From contig NZ_JACJSG010000023.1 in the NCBI RefSeq assembly GCF_014697625.1, positions 58,738 through 122,737 on the forward strand: a stretch of DNA of 64,000 nucleotides. The letters are read 5' to 3'. The position numbers were made by a program, and so were the translations under genes. This DNA comes from Anabaena azotica FACHB-119 (GTDB lineage: Bacteria > Cyanobacteriota > Cyanobacteriia > Cyanobacteriales > Nostocaceae). Below the pieces are notes generated by a model. That model saw only the letters and a list, made by a program, of their open reading frames with translations. It did not search any database and had not been told where the DNA came from. Numbering within the stretch: the stretch's first letter is position 1; each line of letters opens with the position of its first letter. Below, piece by piece: positions 16,611 to 24,860 of the stretch.

Positions 16611-17852
16611 TTACTCTACCTGTCCAACGGGGAAAGCACCAGTTTGTACTCCTAAGTTAATGTTTCTTCCGTTACGCCACAATTCCATTTGCAATTGTTT
16701 ACCGACTCCAGTGTTTTCTACGGCTCTTTGGACGTTGCTAGCATCTGAAACTGCTTGGCCATTGAGCTTTTGAATGACATCGCCTGCGCGTAGTCCGGCT
16801 TTGGCGGCGGGAGAATTAGGCATGACTTTGACAACTAAAACACCTTTGTCTGTATCTACACTTAAACCACTATTGGGGTCAGAGTTAATGCTGTCCTTAA
16901 TTTGTGGTGTTAAGCCTACCATTTGAATACCCAGGTAAGCGTGTTTTACTTGACCTGTAGATATGAGTTGCTCAGAAATACGTTGTGCTGTTTTGATGGG
17001 GATGGCGAAACCTAGTCCTTGTGCGCCTTGAATAATAGCTGTATTCATCCCAACAACTTCACCACGGTAATTCAGCAAGGGGCCGCCGGAGTTACCTGGG
17101 TTAATTGCTGCGTCTGTTTGAATATATTCTACACGTCTATCGGGTGCGCCAATTTGGTTACTGGTGCGTCCGGTAGCGCTAATGATACCTGTGGTAACTG
17201 TATTATCTAAACCTAAAGGATTACCAATTGCGATCGCCCATTGTCCTGGTTGCAGTTGGTCAGAATTACCCACTGTGATAGTTGGTAAATTATTAGCCTG
17301 AATCTTGACAACGGCTACATCTGTTAATTTATCTGTACCCAATACTTTACCTTGAAAACTGCGCCCATCTGTGAGAATGACTCGCACAGTATCTGCACCA
17401 TCCACAACGTGAGCATTAGTCAGAATATTACCATTGGAATTAATAATAAACCCTGAACCAGTTCCCCTTTCTACCCTCTGTTGTGGTTGAGGTAGTTGGG
17501 AACCGAAGAAACGACGGAAAAATGGGTCGTTAAATTCTGCTGGTAAGCGAGATGTGACAGTCCGAGAAGATTCAATACGCACCACAGCTGGGCCTACTCT
17601 TTGTACTACTTGAGTGACAAAATTAGGATCAGCGTTATTTGGTAACGGCGGTGCTGCATCTACTCGACTCACCGCCAAGTTAGAGGCTTTCTGCGCTAAC
17701 TGCTGCTGGTTTCCAGCTAGATAGCCGCCAGCTAAAGTCATACCAGATCCCAGCAGCACTAACGATAGAGATGCAGCCGCTTTTTTCCAATGTGCATGAT
17801 TATGGTTTTGAGGATTTAACGGTTGAGATTCATCGTGTACTTGGTTTCGCAT
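16611..17852 (-). CDS. HtrA/Deg-family serine protease with one PDZ domain
   Basis: A 413-residue periplasmic or lumenal protease. The N-terminal signal/anchor is at about 24-47. The trypsin-like domain (about 80-300) has a complete triad: His148 in TNAHVV, Asp178 in LTDVAVV and Ser255 in GNSGGPL. One PDZ domain follows (about 305-400, with YLGIQM and AGLRAGDVI). This is the usual architecture of cyanobacterial HhoA/HhoB/HtrA, which degrade or refold damaged exported proteins. Which of the three paralogues it is cannot be fixed from sequence alone. It ends in heptad-repeat DNA at 16545-16600. Confidence 0.94.
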   Translation of the reverse strand: MRNQVHDESQPLNPQNHNHAHWKKAAASLSLVLLGSGMTLAGGYLAGNQQQLAQKASNLAVSRVDAAPPLPNNADPNFVTQVVQRVGPAVVRIESSRTVTSRLPAEFNDPFFRRFFGSQLPQPQQRVERGTGSGFIINSNGNILTNAHVVDGADTVRVILTDGRSFQGKVLGTDKLTDVAVVKIQANNLPTITVGNSDQLQPGQWAIAIGNPLGLDNTVTTGIISATGRTSNQIGAPDRRVEYIQTDAAINPGNSGGPLLNYRGEVVGMNTAIIQGAQGLGFAIPIKTAQRISEQLISTGQVKHAYLGIQMVGLTPQIKDSINSDPNSGLSVDTDKGVLVVKVMPNSPAAKAGLRAGDVIQKLNGQAVSDASNVQRAVENTGVGKQLQMELWRNGRNINLGVQTGAFPVGQVE

Positions 17853-18073
17853 GGCAGTGTGCAGAGAAATCGATACTTATTACTACTTTAGATAGCAGTT
17901 ATGACAGTTTTGTTGCGCTGTTGTTGCTTTTTTGTGAAAAGTTGCAAATTTTACTCAATCTTTAAGTATTAAGTGGCAAGGGAAGGCTTTCATTAATACT
18001 TAATTATGGAAAGAACACCACAACCGGAAATAAAAAATGTTTCTTTCCCCGCTCCCTACTCCCTTTCTTCCAG

Positions 18074-18421
18074 CTAATATAAACTTTCTGCCCGACAATA
18101 AATTTTCTCTGGTGGCTGATTAAAGTATTTAAACAATGCAGGACATAGCCATCCTTCCATATTGTTTTGACTCCAAGCATACCAATTTCCATTATACTCT
18201 TCCCTTAACCAACTTAATTCCGCTTGGTAGCCAGGAAAAGGACTAGCAGAAAATAAAAGTTTAAACCCTTCATCAACATGAGGAATCTCTCGAATTAAAA
18301 ACTCAATCATTTCTGGGACACCACTAACAAATGGTTCCTGAACTAAACCCATACGCTCATCATCAAATACCCAGGTTTGATTGTGTCGATAGGGAAAAAT
18401 TACCATTATTGAGTTATTCAT
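18074..18421 (-). CDS. Conserved hypothetical protein (DUF6717-like)
   Basis: A 115-residue soluble protein beginning MNNSIMVIFPYRHNQTWVF. Aromatic-rich segments (WVFDDERMGLVQEPF, NGNWYAWS, GWLCPALFKYF) resemble the small DUF6717 family; no function is known to me. A further in-frame start at 18493 would add 24 residues, but the ATG at 18419-18421 places the conserved-looking part at the N-terminus. Divergently oriented from egtC (96 bases apart), so a shared promoter region is possible. Confidence 0.65.
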   Translation of the reverse strand: MNNSIMVIFPYRHNQTWVFDDERMGLVQEPFVSGVPEMIEFLIREIPHVDEGFKLLFSASPFPGYQAELSWLREEYNGNWYAWSQNNMEGWLCPALFKYFNQPPEKIYCRAESLY

Positions 18422-18517
18422 TGTCAGATAAAGGATGATGAAATTTTTTGTGCGATCGCGTAAAAAAACACCAATACAGTTTATTCTATACAAGAATTTG
18501 CTGCTAATTCTTTCATT

Positions 18518-19306
18518 ATGTGCCGTCTACTTGCTTACCTCGGCTCCCCTGTTTCTCTGGAACATTTGTTGTATAAACCAGAACATTCATTGATAGTGCA
18601 AAGCTATCAACCCCGTGAAATGACTTCTGGGGTAGTAAATGCGGATGGCTTTGGTGTTGGTTGGTATCATAGTCAAAAAGATACTGAGCCTTTTACCTAC
18701 AAAAATACTCTCCCTATTTGGAACGATATTAATTTACCTAGTCTGAGCCGTTATGTTGAATCTAGGTGTGTGCTAGCTTATGTTCGGAGCGCTACACCAG
18801 GACAAGCCCTAGATTTTGCCAATTGTCAACCCTTTCACTATCAAAAGTTCTTATTTATTCATAATGGACGCATTGAAAATTTTCGCCAAAGCTTACATCG
18901 GAAAATCCGTAGTGCTTTAACCCCCGATTTTTACGAACATATCAATGGTAGTACAGACTCTGAACATATATTGGCGTTACTACTTTCCCAAATTGAAAAC
19001 AATCAACATCGTCCCTTAGAGTTGGTTTTACGTAATACTTTACTTATGCTTGCAGAGATGGCAAAACGCCATCAAGTAGATGCTTCAGCAAATGTAATTT
19101 TTAGTGATGGTCAGCGTCTCATCGCCTCTCGGTTTGCTTCCTCTTCCAAACCACCGTCTTTGTATTGGTTAAAAGATGATTTAATGTTTCCCAATTCTGT
19201 CATTATTGCATCTGAACCATTATTTGCAGCGAATTGGACTGCTTGCCCAGAAAATAGCATCATCAGTGTAGGAGAAGATTGTGATATCAAAATTGAAAGC
19301 ATCTAG
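18518..19306 (+). CDS. egtC: EgtC-type class II glutamine amidotransferase (ergothioneine synthesis)
   Basis: A 262-residue Ntn-hydrolase. Met-Cys-Arg-Leu-Leu-Ala-Tyr at the start puts the nucleophile at Cys2 after Met removal. NADGFGVGWY (about 41-50), YVRSAT (about 89-94), NCQPFHYQKFLFIHNGRI and GSTDSEH fit the EgtC/YafJ family. In ergothioneine synthesis EgtC removes the gamma-glutamyl group from gamma-glutamyl-hercynylcysteine sulfoxide. The gene overlaps the start of egtB by 26 bases, which supports this role over other family members. Confidence 0.88.
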   Translation: MCRLLAYLGSPVSLEHLLYKPEHSLIVQSYQPREMTSGVVNADGFGVGWYHSQKDTEPFTYKNTLPIWNDINLPSLSRYVESRCVLAYVRSATPGQALDFANCQPFHYQKFLFIHNGRIENFRQSLHRKIRSALTPDFYEHINGSTDSEHILALLLSQIENNQHRPLELVLRNTLLMLAEMAKRHQVDASANVIFSDGQRLIASRFASSSKPPSLYWLKDDLMFPNSVIIASEPLFAANWTACPENSIISVGEDCDIKIESI

Positions 19307-20576
19307 CCTCAAAGATTATATTGCTTTTGCTTTGGAGGAATGCCGCGATAAAACTCTAAGTTTATTTGTAGATGTGGATGCAGCTACATTTTGTAGTCAA
19401 GCTCATCATGATTTTAGCCCTGTAGGTTGGCATTTGGGACACATCGCCTATATAGAATCTTTTTGGGTGTTAGAAAATATGGCAGGTTTACCATGTTTAT
19501 TTCCCCAATATCATCAGTTATTTGCGGCTGATGGTTTACCCAAATCACAACGAGTTCAACTACCACAAATAGAAGAAGTTATTTATTACTTAAAGACAGT
19601 TAGAACAAAAGTTCTTGAATATCTGGAAGTAGCTGATATTCAAGAACAAGAAAGACTGTGGCGATTTTTAATTCAGCATGAAAGCCAACACTGCGAAATT
19701 ATTCGTATGGTGTTGAAGTTAGTCAACAGTCAACAGTCAATAGTCAATGGTCAACAGTCAATAGTCCATAGTCAACAGTCAATAGTCCATAGTCAACAGT
19801 CCATAGTCAATGGTCAACAGTCAATAGTCAATAGTCATGTAGGGGAAATGGTAGAAATTCCCGCAGGTGAGTTTGAGTTGGGTAATGATTCGATGGATGC
19901 TTTAGATAATGAGCGTCCTGCACATAGAATTTATTTAGATAGTTATTGGATTGACCGTTATCCGGTAACTTGTGGTGAATATCAGGTATTTATGGAGGCT
20001 GGAGGGTATGAAAATCCTCAGTGGTGGTCTGTAGCGGGTTGGGAATGGTTACAGACTGAAGGGGTAATACAACCACTTTACTGGAATAGCGATCGCCTAC
20101 AACAAAATCACCCAGTCTATGGTGTCAGTTGGTACGAAGCCGAGGCTTATTCCCGGTTTGTTGGTAAACGTCTACCCACAGAAGCCGAATGGGAAAAAGC
20201 CGCCAGTTGGGACACTAAAGCCAACCATCACCGCACCTACCCTTGGGGTGAAGACATACCCACACCTCAACATTGTAATTATGATGGGCTAACAACCACC
20301 CCAGTCAATGCTTACCCAAAAGGGCAAAGTGCTTATGGTTTATACGACACTTTAGGTAACGTTTGGGAATGGACAGCAACTTGGTTTGATGGTTACAAAG
20401 GTTTTGCTAGTTACCCATATAAAGGCTACTCGCAAGTTTATTTTGACCAAAAACATCGCTTGTTAAAAGGTGGTAGTTGGGCGACTCGTCCCTGGGTATT
20501 ACGTGCTAGTTTCCGCAACTGGTATTATCCCCAAGTTCGGCAAATTTTCGCCGGGTTTCGTTGTGTTAAAGATTAG
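19281..20576 (+). CDS. egtB: EgtB-type sulfoxide synthase with repeat insertion
   Basis: A 431-residue non-heme iron enzyme joining hercynine to gamma-glutamylcysteine or cysteine. The N-terminal DinB-like domain has the iron ligands His51 (GWHLGH), His133 and His137 (HESQH). The C-terminal formylglycine-enzyme-like domain (about 188-430) has GEFELGND, WIDRYPVT and GNVWEWT. Residues 148-186 are a tandem heptapeptide (QQSIVNS/QQSIVHS) read from 7-bp DNA repeats inserted in frame between the domains. The start is GTG at 19281, with GGAGAAGA just upstream, inside the end of egtC, implying translational coupling. EgtD is not in this window. Confidence 0.92.
   Translation: MISKLKASSLKDYIAFALEECRDKTLSLFVDVDAATFCSQAHHDFSPVGWHLGHIAYIESFWVLENMAGLPCLFPQYHQLFAADGLPKSQRVQLPQIEEVIYYLKTVRTKVLEYLEVADIQEQERLWRFLIQHESQHCEIIRMVLKLVNSQQSIVNGQQSIVHSQQSIVHSQQSIVNGQQSIVNSHVGEMVEIPAGEFELGNDSMDALDNERPAHRIYLDSYWIDRYPVTCGEYQVFMEAGGYENPQWWSVAGWEWLQTEGVIQPLYWNSDRLQQNHPVYGVSWYEAEAYSRFVGKRLPTEAEWEKAASWDTKANHHRTYPWGEDIPTPQHCNYDGLTTTPVNAYPKGQSAYGLYDTLGNVWEWTATWFDGYKGFASYPYKGYSQVYFDQKHRLLKGGSWATRPWVLRASFRNWYYPQVRQIFAGFRCVKD
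19720..19840. repeat. Heptamer tandem repeat inside egtB
   Basis: About 16 units of AGTCAAC/AGTCAAT/AGTCCAT/GGTCAAC without a frame-breaking remainder: three DNA units make seven codons, hence the repeating heptapeptide. The same heptamers occur between genes elsewhere (38190-38215, 52230-52255). Confidence 0.95.
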
Positions 20577-20588
20577 AGGGTATTTAGT

Positions 20589-20713
20589 TAGGACTTACGC
20601 AACTGGCATATTTTCTCTGTAGGGTGTGTGACTGGCGATAATATTTGAACGTAGTAATCAGACTTGTAGCGTCACGCACCAACCACCAATTGTGACACTT
20701 GCGTAAGTCCTGT
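20589..20713. mobile_element. Miniature element family B, copy 1
   Basis: Ends AGGACTTACGCAACTGGCA and TGACACTTGCGTAAGTCCT are imperfect inverted repeats, with inner GTAGGGTGTGTGACTGGCG and CGTCACGCACC segments. About 125 bp, no coding capacity. Copies are at 22509-22632 and 32709-32955, with a right-end fragment at 51322-51342. It lies just downstream of egtB. Confidence 0.8.
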
Positions 20714-20750
20714 TAGTAATAGGATTTATACTTGATTTTTGAAACATAGG

Positions 20751-20804
20751 TATGGTGGGCAATGCCCACCATATCATGGTTTTGGTGGGCAATGCCCACC
20801 CTAC
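20751..20804. repeat. Dispersed palindromic repeat copy
   Basis: Two arms GGTGGGCAATGCCCACC separated by ATATCATGGTTTT, ending CCTAC, preceded at 20721 by AGGATTTATACTTGATTTTT. The same element as at 518-613, though the outer bases of the left arm differ. Confidence 0.85.
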
Positions 20805-20882
20805 TATCAAGCCGCAAGTGTTGTGGCGGCGTTTAAATCCCCGTTACAACACGTAATTGCGAATTGCGAATTGCGAATTGGT

Positions 20883-21602
20883 TTAACCTTTCACGCAAAC
20901 AACTTGTTTGAGTGTAGCGACAACCTCAACCAAATCAGCTTGATTTTCCATCACTTGGTCAATTGGCTTATAAGCACCGGGAATTTCATCTAAAACTCCA
21001 GTATCCTTACGACATTCTACACCCTTAGTTTGCTCAATCAAATCATCGAGAGTATAGACATTTTTTGCCTTATTTCTCGACAATAAACGACCAGCACCAT
21101 GAGAGCAAGAACAAAAGCTATGGGCATTACCTTTACCTTTGACAATGAAAGATTTTGCTCCCATTGAACCGGGAATAATACCATAATCTTCTGTTTGCGC
21201 GCGGACTGCACCTTTACGAGTTACATACACATCTTCGCCAAAATGTACTTCCTTTTCGGCGTAATTGTGATGGCAATTTACTTGCAATAAAGGTTTAGTT
21301 TGCTTTCCTCCAGCTAGATGCTTTTCGACGATGCGTTTGAAACGCGCCATCATGACATCACGGTTGACACGCGCATAATCTTGCGCCCATTGTAAATCGT
21401 TCCAGTATGCTTGAAATTCTGGTGTCCCAGCGACAAAATAAGCTAAATCAGGGTCAGGTAAATGATTACCAGCTAGTTTTGCTAATTCCTTTGCTGTACT
21501 AATATGGCATTGAGCCAAATTATTACCAATATGGCGCGAACCAGAATGTAGCATCAGCCAAACTTGGTTCTCTGTATCTAGGCACACTTCTATAAAGTGA
21601 TT
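20883..21602 (-). CDS. rtcB: RtcB RNA ligase, exon 2 (C-terminal part)
   Basis: 239 codons plus stop, reading NHFIEVC at its first bases and continuing in family sequence: HSGSRHIGN, VNCHHNYAEKE and CSHGAGRLLSR. Known RtcB enzymes use a Cys, an Asp and several His for two Mn ions and a His that is guanylylated by GTP; the His residues of NHF, HSGSRH, CHHN and SHGAGR here match those positions. It cannot stand alone: the metal-binding Asp/Cys are in exon 1 (21928-22389). An ATG-like start just upstream at 21605 is intron sequence. Joining the exons gives a 393-residue protein with an intact GSLGGGNHFIEV block. Confidence 0.93.
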   Translation of the reverse strand, partial: NHFIEVCLDTENQVWLMLHSGSRHIGNNLAQCHISTAKELAKLAGNHLPDPDLAYFVAGTPEFQAYWNDLQWAQDYARVNRDVMMARFKRIVEKHLAGGKQTKPLLQVNCHHNYAEKEVHFGEDVYVTRKGAVRAQTEDYGIIPGSMGAKSFIVKGKGNAHSFCSCSHGAGRLLSRNKAKNVYTLDDLIEQTKGVECRKDTGVLDEIPGAYKPIDQVMENQADLVEVVATLKQVVCVKG

Positions 21603-21927
21603 CAATTTGTTACTAATTGCTTGCTTAATTTATTCAGTCTCCACAACCTCATTTCTATGCTATTTCGACTTCTATTAAGCACTTTCATTCATACATGAAA
21701 GTTACAATCGATCAAGTCATTTCTGCTTGATTCTATACCTTCCTTTTCGGTATAGTTCGGAGCATACCTTCATCCTAAATAATTTAGGATGCCCAAGTCC
21801 CTCTGCTCTCTACGGGGCGTTTTACCGCTTCCCTCGGTATTAGCAGGTAAATCTTTACCATTTCTCAGCCTTCACCGATTTGGACGAGTTTTGATTACTG
21901 TATTACTACAGTAAGGGGCAATCTTTC
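21603..21927 (-). ncRNA. Group I intron interrupting rtcB
   Basis: A 325-nt ORF-less insertion between Gly and Asn of the conserved GGG-NHF motif. Minus-strand signals of a group I ribozyme are complete. The 5' exon ends GGGGU, pairing with the guide GCCCC (P1) with a U-G pair at the splice site. The intron ends in G. The 3' exon start AAUC pairs with GAUU next to the guide (P10). P2 is UUACUGUA/UACAGUAA; P4 UCGGU/ACCGA; P6 GGG..CCC with GCG/CGC; P7 GAGCA (21804-21808)/UGCUC (21760-21764); P8 CAUCCUAA/UUAGGAUG; P9 CUAUACC/GGUAUAG; then two more hairpins. P3 (GUCC/GGAC) is short. No homing endonuclease is encoded. Confidence 0.93.
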
Positions 21928-22389
21928 ACCCCCGCCTAGAGAACCCATCTGTCTCATTGCTTTGGTTTGCAAATCTTGCACGCCGGAGTGTAAATTTTTA
22001 AAATCACTCCAACGTTGCCAGTTAGAAACAGATTTTTCTACCTCTTTATTTTCATTGAAACCAGTAGGAATTGCTGCTTCAATATCTAGGCGTATTTTCT
22101 TTAGTTTGCCTTCTAATTGTTCGCCAGTAAATGGGGTTTTGATGGCGGACATACCGCAACCCACGTCAACACCCACAGCAGCCGGAATTATGGCTTCTTT
22201 GGTAGCAATTACAGAACCAACTAAAGCTCCTTTTCCTAAATGAACATCTGGCATTAATGCTACGTGTTTAAACACAAATGGTAGCGATGCCACATTTTTC
22301 GCCATTTTGGTTTCTTCATGACCTAGTTCATGATTTGCCCAAGATAATACAGGCGATGGTGTTTGAATTTCTAATTTTTCGTAGGGCAT
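21928..22389 (-). CDS. rtcB: RtcB RNA ligase, exon 1 (N-terminal part)
   Basis: 154 codons from the ATG at 22387-22389 (MPYEKLEIQ) to GGT at the splice site. It contains MPDVHLGKGALVGSV and GVDVGCGMSA, the block carrying the Asp and Cys Mn ligands of RtcB. RtcB joins 2',3'-cyclic phosphate or 3'-phosphate RNA ends to 5'-OH ends with GTP, for RNA repair or tRNA splicing. Without splicing, translation would read ten intron codons and stop, giving a dead fragment. An in-frame start at 22473 would add 28 residues lacking family similarity. Exon 2 follows at 20883-21602. Confidence 0.93.
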
Positions 22390-22508
22390 AGTCTGAAAAT
22401 GGAGAGTAATAAGTAGGGAGTGGGAAATCGCCAAGAAAGTTTGATTCTTTTCGCATAGGCAATTAACTAGCAATATTTGGTGTAATTTTTTCTCTAAATA
22501 TATGAGTT

Positions 22509-22632
22509 CAGGACTTACGCAACTGGCACATGGGGTAGGGTGCGTCAGATGTATAAAATCCTTAAATCTGTACGAAATTATTGGGGCTGACGCACCCTAC
22601 AGTTAGTTTGATTATGACACTTGGGTAAGTCC
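22509..22632. mobile_element. Miniature element family B, copy 2 with target duplication
   Basis: A 124-bp element with ends CAGGACTTACGCAACTGGCA and GTAAGTCC and perfect inner inverted repeats GTAGGGTGCGTCAG/CTGACGCACCCTAC. It is flanked by TATGAGTT on both sides (22501-22508 and 22633-22640), an 8-base target duplication. It lies upstream of rtcB. Confidence 0.85.
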
Positions 22633-22640
22633 TATGAGTT

Positions 22641-23184
22641 TATGTGTAAATTTTGCATAATATCTTGATGAGGCTGGACAATAGCATATTACATATGTAG
22701 TATATATGATTTTTAATGTCAAGTCATATTGAAGGACAAGGGGTTAGTTCCACCTGTCATATCTTGTCCGGTAAAAGACTTATCATTAAGACTGCAAGGG
22801 GGCAGGGAGCAGGGGGAGAAAGAGTTTTCACCTTTTTGCACAGATGCACCGAATTACAACTAATTAGGCGAGCAAAAATATTTATCAGCCTGTGAAGGAA
22901 ATTTAATTTTGGCAGACTGATAGCAGGGGACAGGGTAAAGGCTCAAAAGTTGCTTGTGATCAAGATTTGATGAATTATTCTCGTCCTAACCTATGTAGCA
23001 ACTGAACTACCATAGATGAGGACATTTTGAATGTATGAGTATTTACAAAAATGCAATAGTATTTTTACCTTAAACATTAGGATATTTACTTAGTTGTGTT
23101 TGAGTATGTTCCCTATTTCTTGTGACTTCTGTACCGTGGTATTAAATAAATCAGTAAATAATATAACTAAATTTACTTAAGTTT
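22641..23184. other. Gene-free region before the methyltransferase
   Basis: No convincing reading frame. It holds an AT-rich palindromic stretch (CATATTACATATGTAGTATAT near 22684), a G-rich run near 22798-22820, and an AT-rich 150 bases before the methyltransferase start that probably include its promoter. Nothing more specific can be supported. Confidence 0.5.
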
Positions 23185-24078
23185 ATGCCAGCAGGGAAAA
23201 AAACTATTTGGGATACCTTTTTATCTCCTATATTCAGGTTTTTGATTGATGAGGATAAGTTGCGGCGTTACGCTCAAAGTATCAATTGGGAGAAAGAATG
23301 CGATCGCCTCCGTAGACATGATGTCATAATTCCCTCGTACTACAGTAGCCAGAACTTTCACGGCATTGAGGGAGGATATCTCAATTGTATTGCAGCCATC
23401 AGCTACGACTCAATTACGGAATACGTCACACCACCGAATGAGACTTGGGTGCGTCAAACCTTGATTAATGCGGTAAAAGTCCAGCCAAGACGCATATTAG
23501 ACTTAGGTTGTGGTACGGGTTCCACCACAATCATGTTAAAACAGGCTTTCCCCCAAGCAGATGTCATCGGTTTGGATTTGTCACCCTATATGCTGGTAAG
23601 AGCAGAAGATAAAGCCAAAACTGCGGGTTTAGATATTACTTGGCGACAAGGGAACGCAGAAAAAACCAGTTTTCCCGATGCTTCTTTTGACTTGATCACT
23701 GCTGCTTTATTATTTCACGAAACACCTGTGGCAGTATCCCAAGCAATTTTACAAGAATGCTCGCGGTTGTTGGTAACTGGTGGGCAAGTATTAATTCTGG
23801 ATGGGAGTCAGAAAAGCCTACGTCAATTAGAATGGCTGAATAAGATTTTTGAGGAACCTTACATCCATGAGTATGCTGCTGACAGCGTAGATGCGTGGAT
23901 GGGTGCGGCTGGGTTTGACAGAGTAAGTACTGAGGATGTGTGGTGGATACATCAGTTAACTAGCGGTGTTAAACCTATTTCCGCAACTGATAGGACTGTT
24001 AACGTAAAAGACAGGCAATATTTGCCAGCAATAGATAATAATAATTTGGAGGGTTTAGAATCTCCAGTTTTGGCATAA
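23185..24078 (+). CDS. Class I SAM-dependent methyltransferase
   Basis: A 297-residue protein. After an about 100-residue helical N-terminal extension, the Rossmann methyltransferase core has motif I ILDLGCGTG (104-112), acidic Asp131 in VIGLDLS, and SFPDASFDLITAALLFHE (about 162-179). It resembles the UbiE/type-11 methyltransferases; substrate unknown. It is not EgtD, whose family is different, despite egtBC being 3 kb away. It ends four bases before the HAD gene, so the two probably form an operon. Confidence 0.9.
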   Translation: MPAGKKTIWDTFLSPIFRFLIDEDKLRRYAQSINWEKECDRLRRHDVIIPSYYSSQNFHGIEGGYLNCIAAISYDSITEYVTPPNETWVRQTLINAVKVQPRRILDLGCGTGSTTIMLKQAFPQADVIGLDLSPYMLVRAEDKAKTAGLDITWRQGNAEKTSFPDASFDLITAALLFHETPVAVSQAILQECSRLLVTGGQVLILDGSQKSLRQLEWLNKIFEEPYIHEYAADSVDAWMGAAGFDRVSTEDVWWIHQLTSGVKPISATDRTVNVKDRQYLPAIDNNNLEGLESPVLA

Positions 24079-24082
24079 CGGC

Positions 24083-24811
24083 ATGAGTTTAAAGGCAGTC
24101 CTGTTTGATTTTAATGGCGTGATCATTAATGATGAGCGCATCCACCTACAATTAATAGATGAGATTCTCGTGCAAGAGAATCTCCAACCCCAGAAAGTGC
24201 AAGAACGTCAAGCTTCGTTAGGGCGGAGCGATCGCGCTTGTTTTCAAGAATTACTCGCCAGTCGTGGTAGAGTGGTCAGTGAGGAATATTTAACAGGCTT
24301 ACTCAACCGCAAAGCCCAAGCCTACGCGCTGGAATTGGAAAAATTAGATAAACTGCCAATATATCCTGGTGTGGAAGACTTGATCTATCAGGTGCGATCG
24401 CGTAATCTCAAACTAGGTATAGTTAGTGGGGCGCTACGTACAGAAATTGATTTAGTTCTCAACCGCGCTAAACTAACAGAGTATTTTAAAATTATCGTCG
24501 CAGGCGATGACATCACCACGAGTAAACCCCAACCAGACGGCTACTTGTTGGCGATAGAACGCCTAAATCAAGCATATCCTCAATTAAATCTCCAAGCTCA
24601 GGAATGCTTGGCAATTGAAGACACCCCAGCAGGTATTGGAGCCGCTAAACGAGCGCAAATGCAGGTTTTAGGCGTAGCCAATACCTACCCCTTCCATATG
24701 CTGCAACGCTGCTGTAACTGGACTGTGGATTATCTGAGCGAATTGGAACTAGAGCGAGTACAAGCTGTTTTTTCTGGCAAGGAATCTCAGCCATCTCTCA
24801 GCGAATGTTAA
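24083..24811 (+). CDS. HAD-superfamily hydrolase (beta-phosphoglucomutase-like)
   Basis: A 242-residue HAD phosphatase with a four-helix cap. Motif I reads LFDFNGVI, with nucleophile Asp9 but Asn11 where the general acid Asp usually is. Motif II is IVSGA (about 116-120); Lys150 in TTSKPQPDGY is motif III; CLAIEDTPAGI (about 174-184) is motif IV. The DxN change would affect the acid/base step, so activity may differ from classic phosphatases. Four bases after the methyltransferase gene and 49 bases before the tRNA gene. Confidence 0.88.
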   Translation: MSLKAVLFDFNGVIINDERIHLQLIDEILVQENLQPQKVQERQASLGRSDRACFQELLASRGRVVSEEYLTGLLNRKAQAYALELEKLDKLPIYPGVEDLIYQVRSRNLKLGIVSGALRTEIDLVLNRAKLTEYFKIIVAGDDITTSKPQPDGYLLAIERLNQAYPQLNLQAQECLAIEDTPAGIGAAKRAQMQVLGVANTYPFHMLQRCCNWTVDYLSELELERVQAVFSGKESQPSLSEC

Positions 24812-24860
24812 AATACTATATGATGGACGAGTGTGATTAACTCAACACTCAACAATTTTA

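Noticed and set aside
20883..22473. rtcB as two separate genes, or as a frameshifted pseudogene
   Set aside because: The two halves join exactly at a conserved motif once a 325-nt segment with group I P1, P10 and P7 pairings is removed; neither half alone has all catalytic residues.
23185..24078. EgtD histidine methyltransferase
   Set aside because: The protein is a generic type-11 methyltransferase without EgtD-family features and lies 2.6 kb from egtB behind rtcB.
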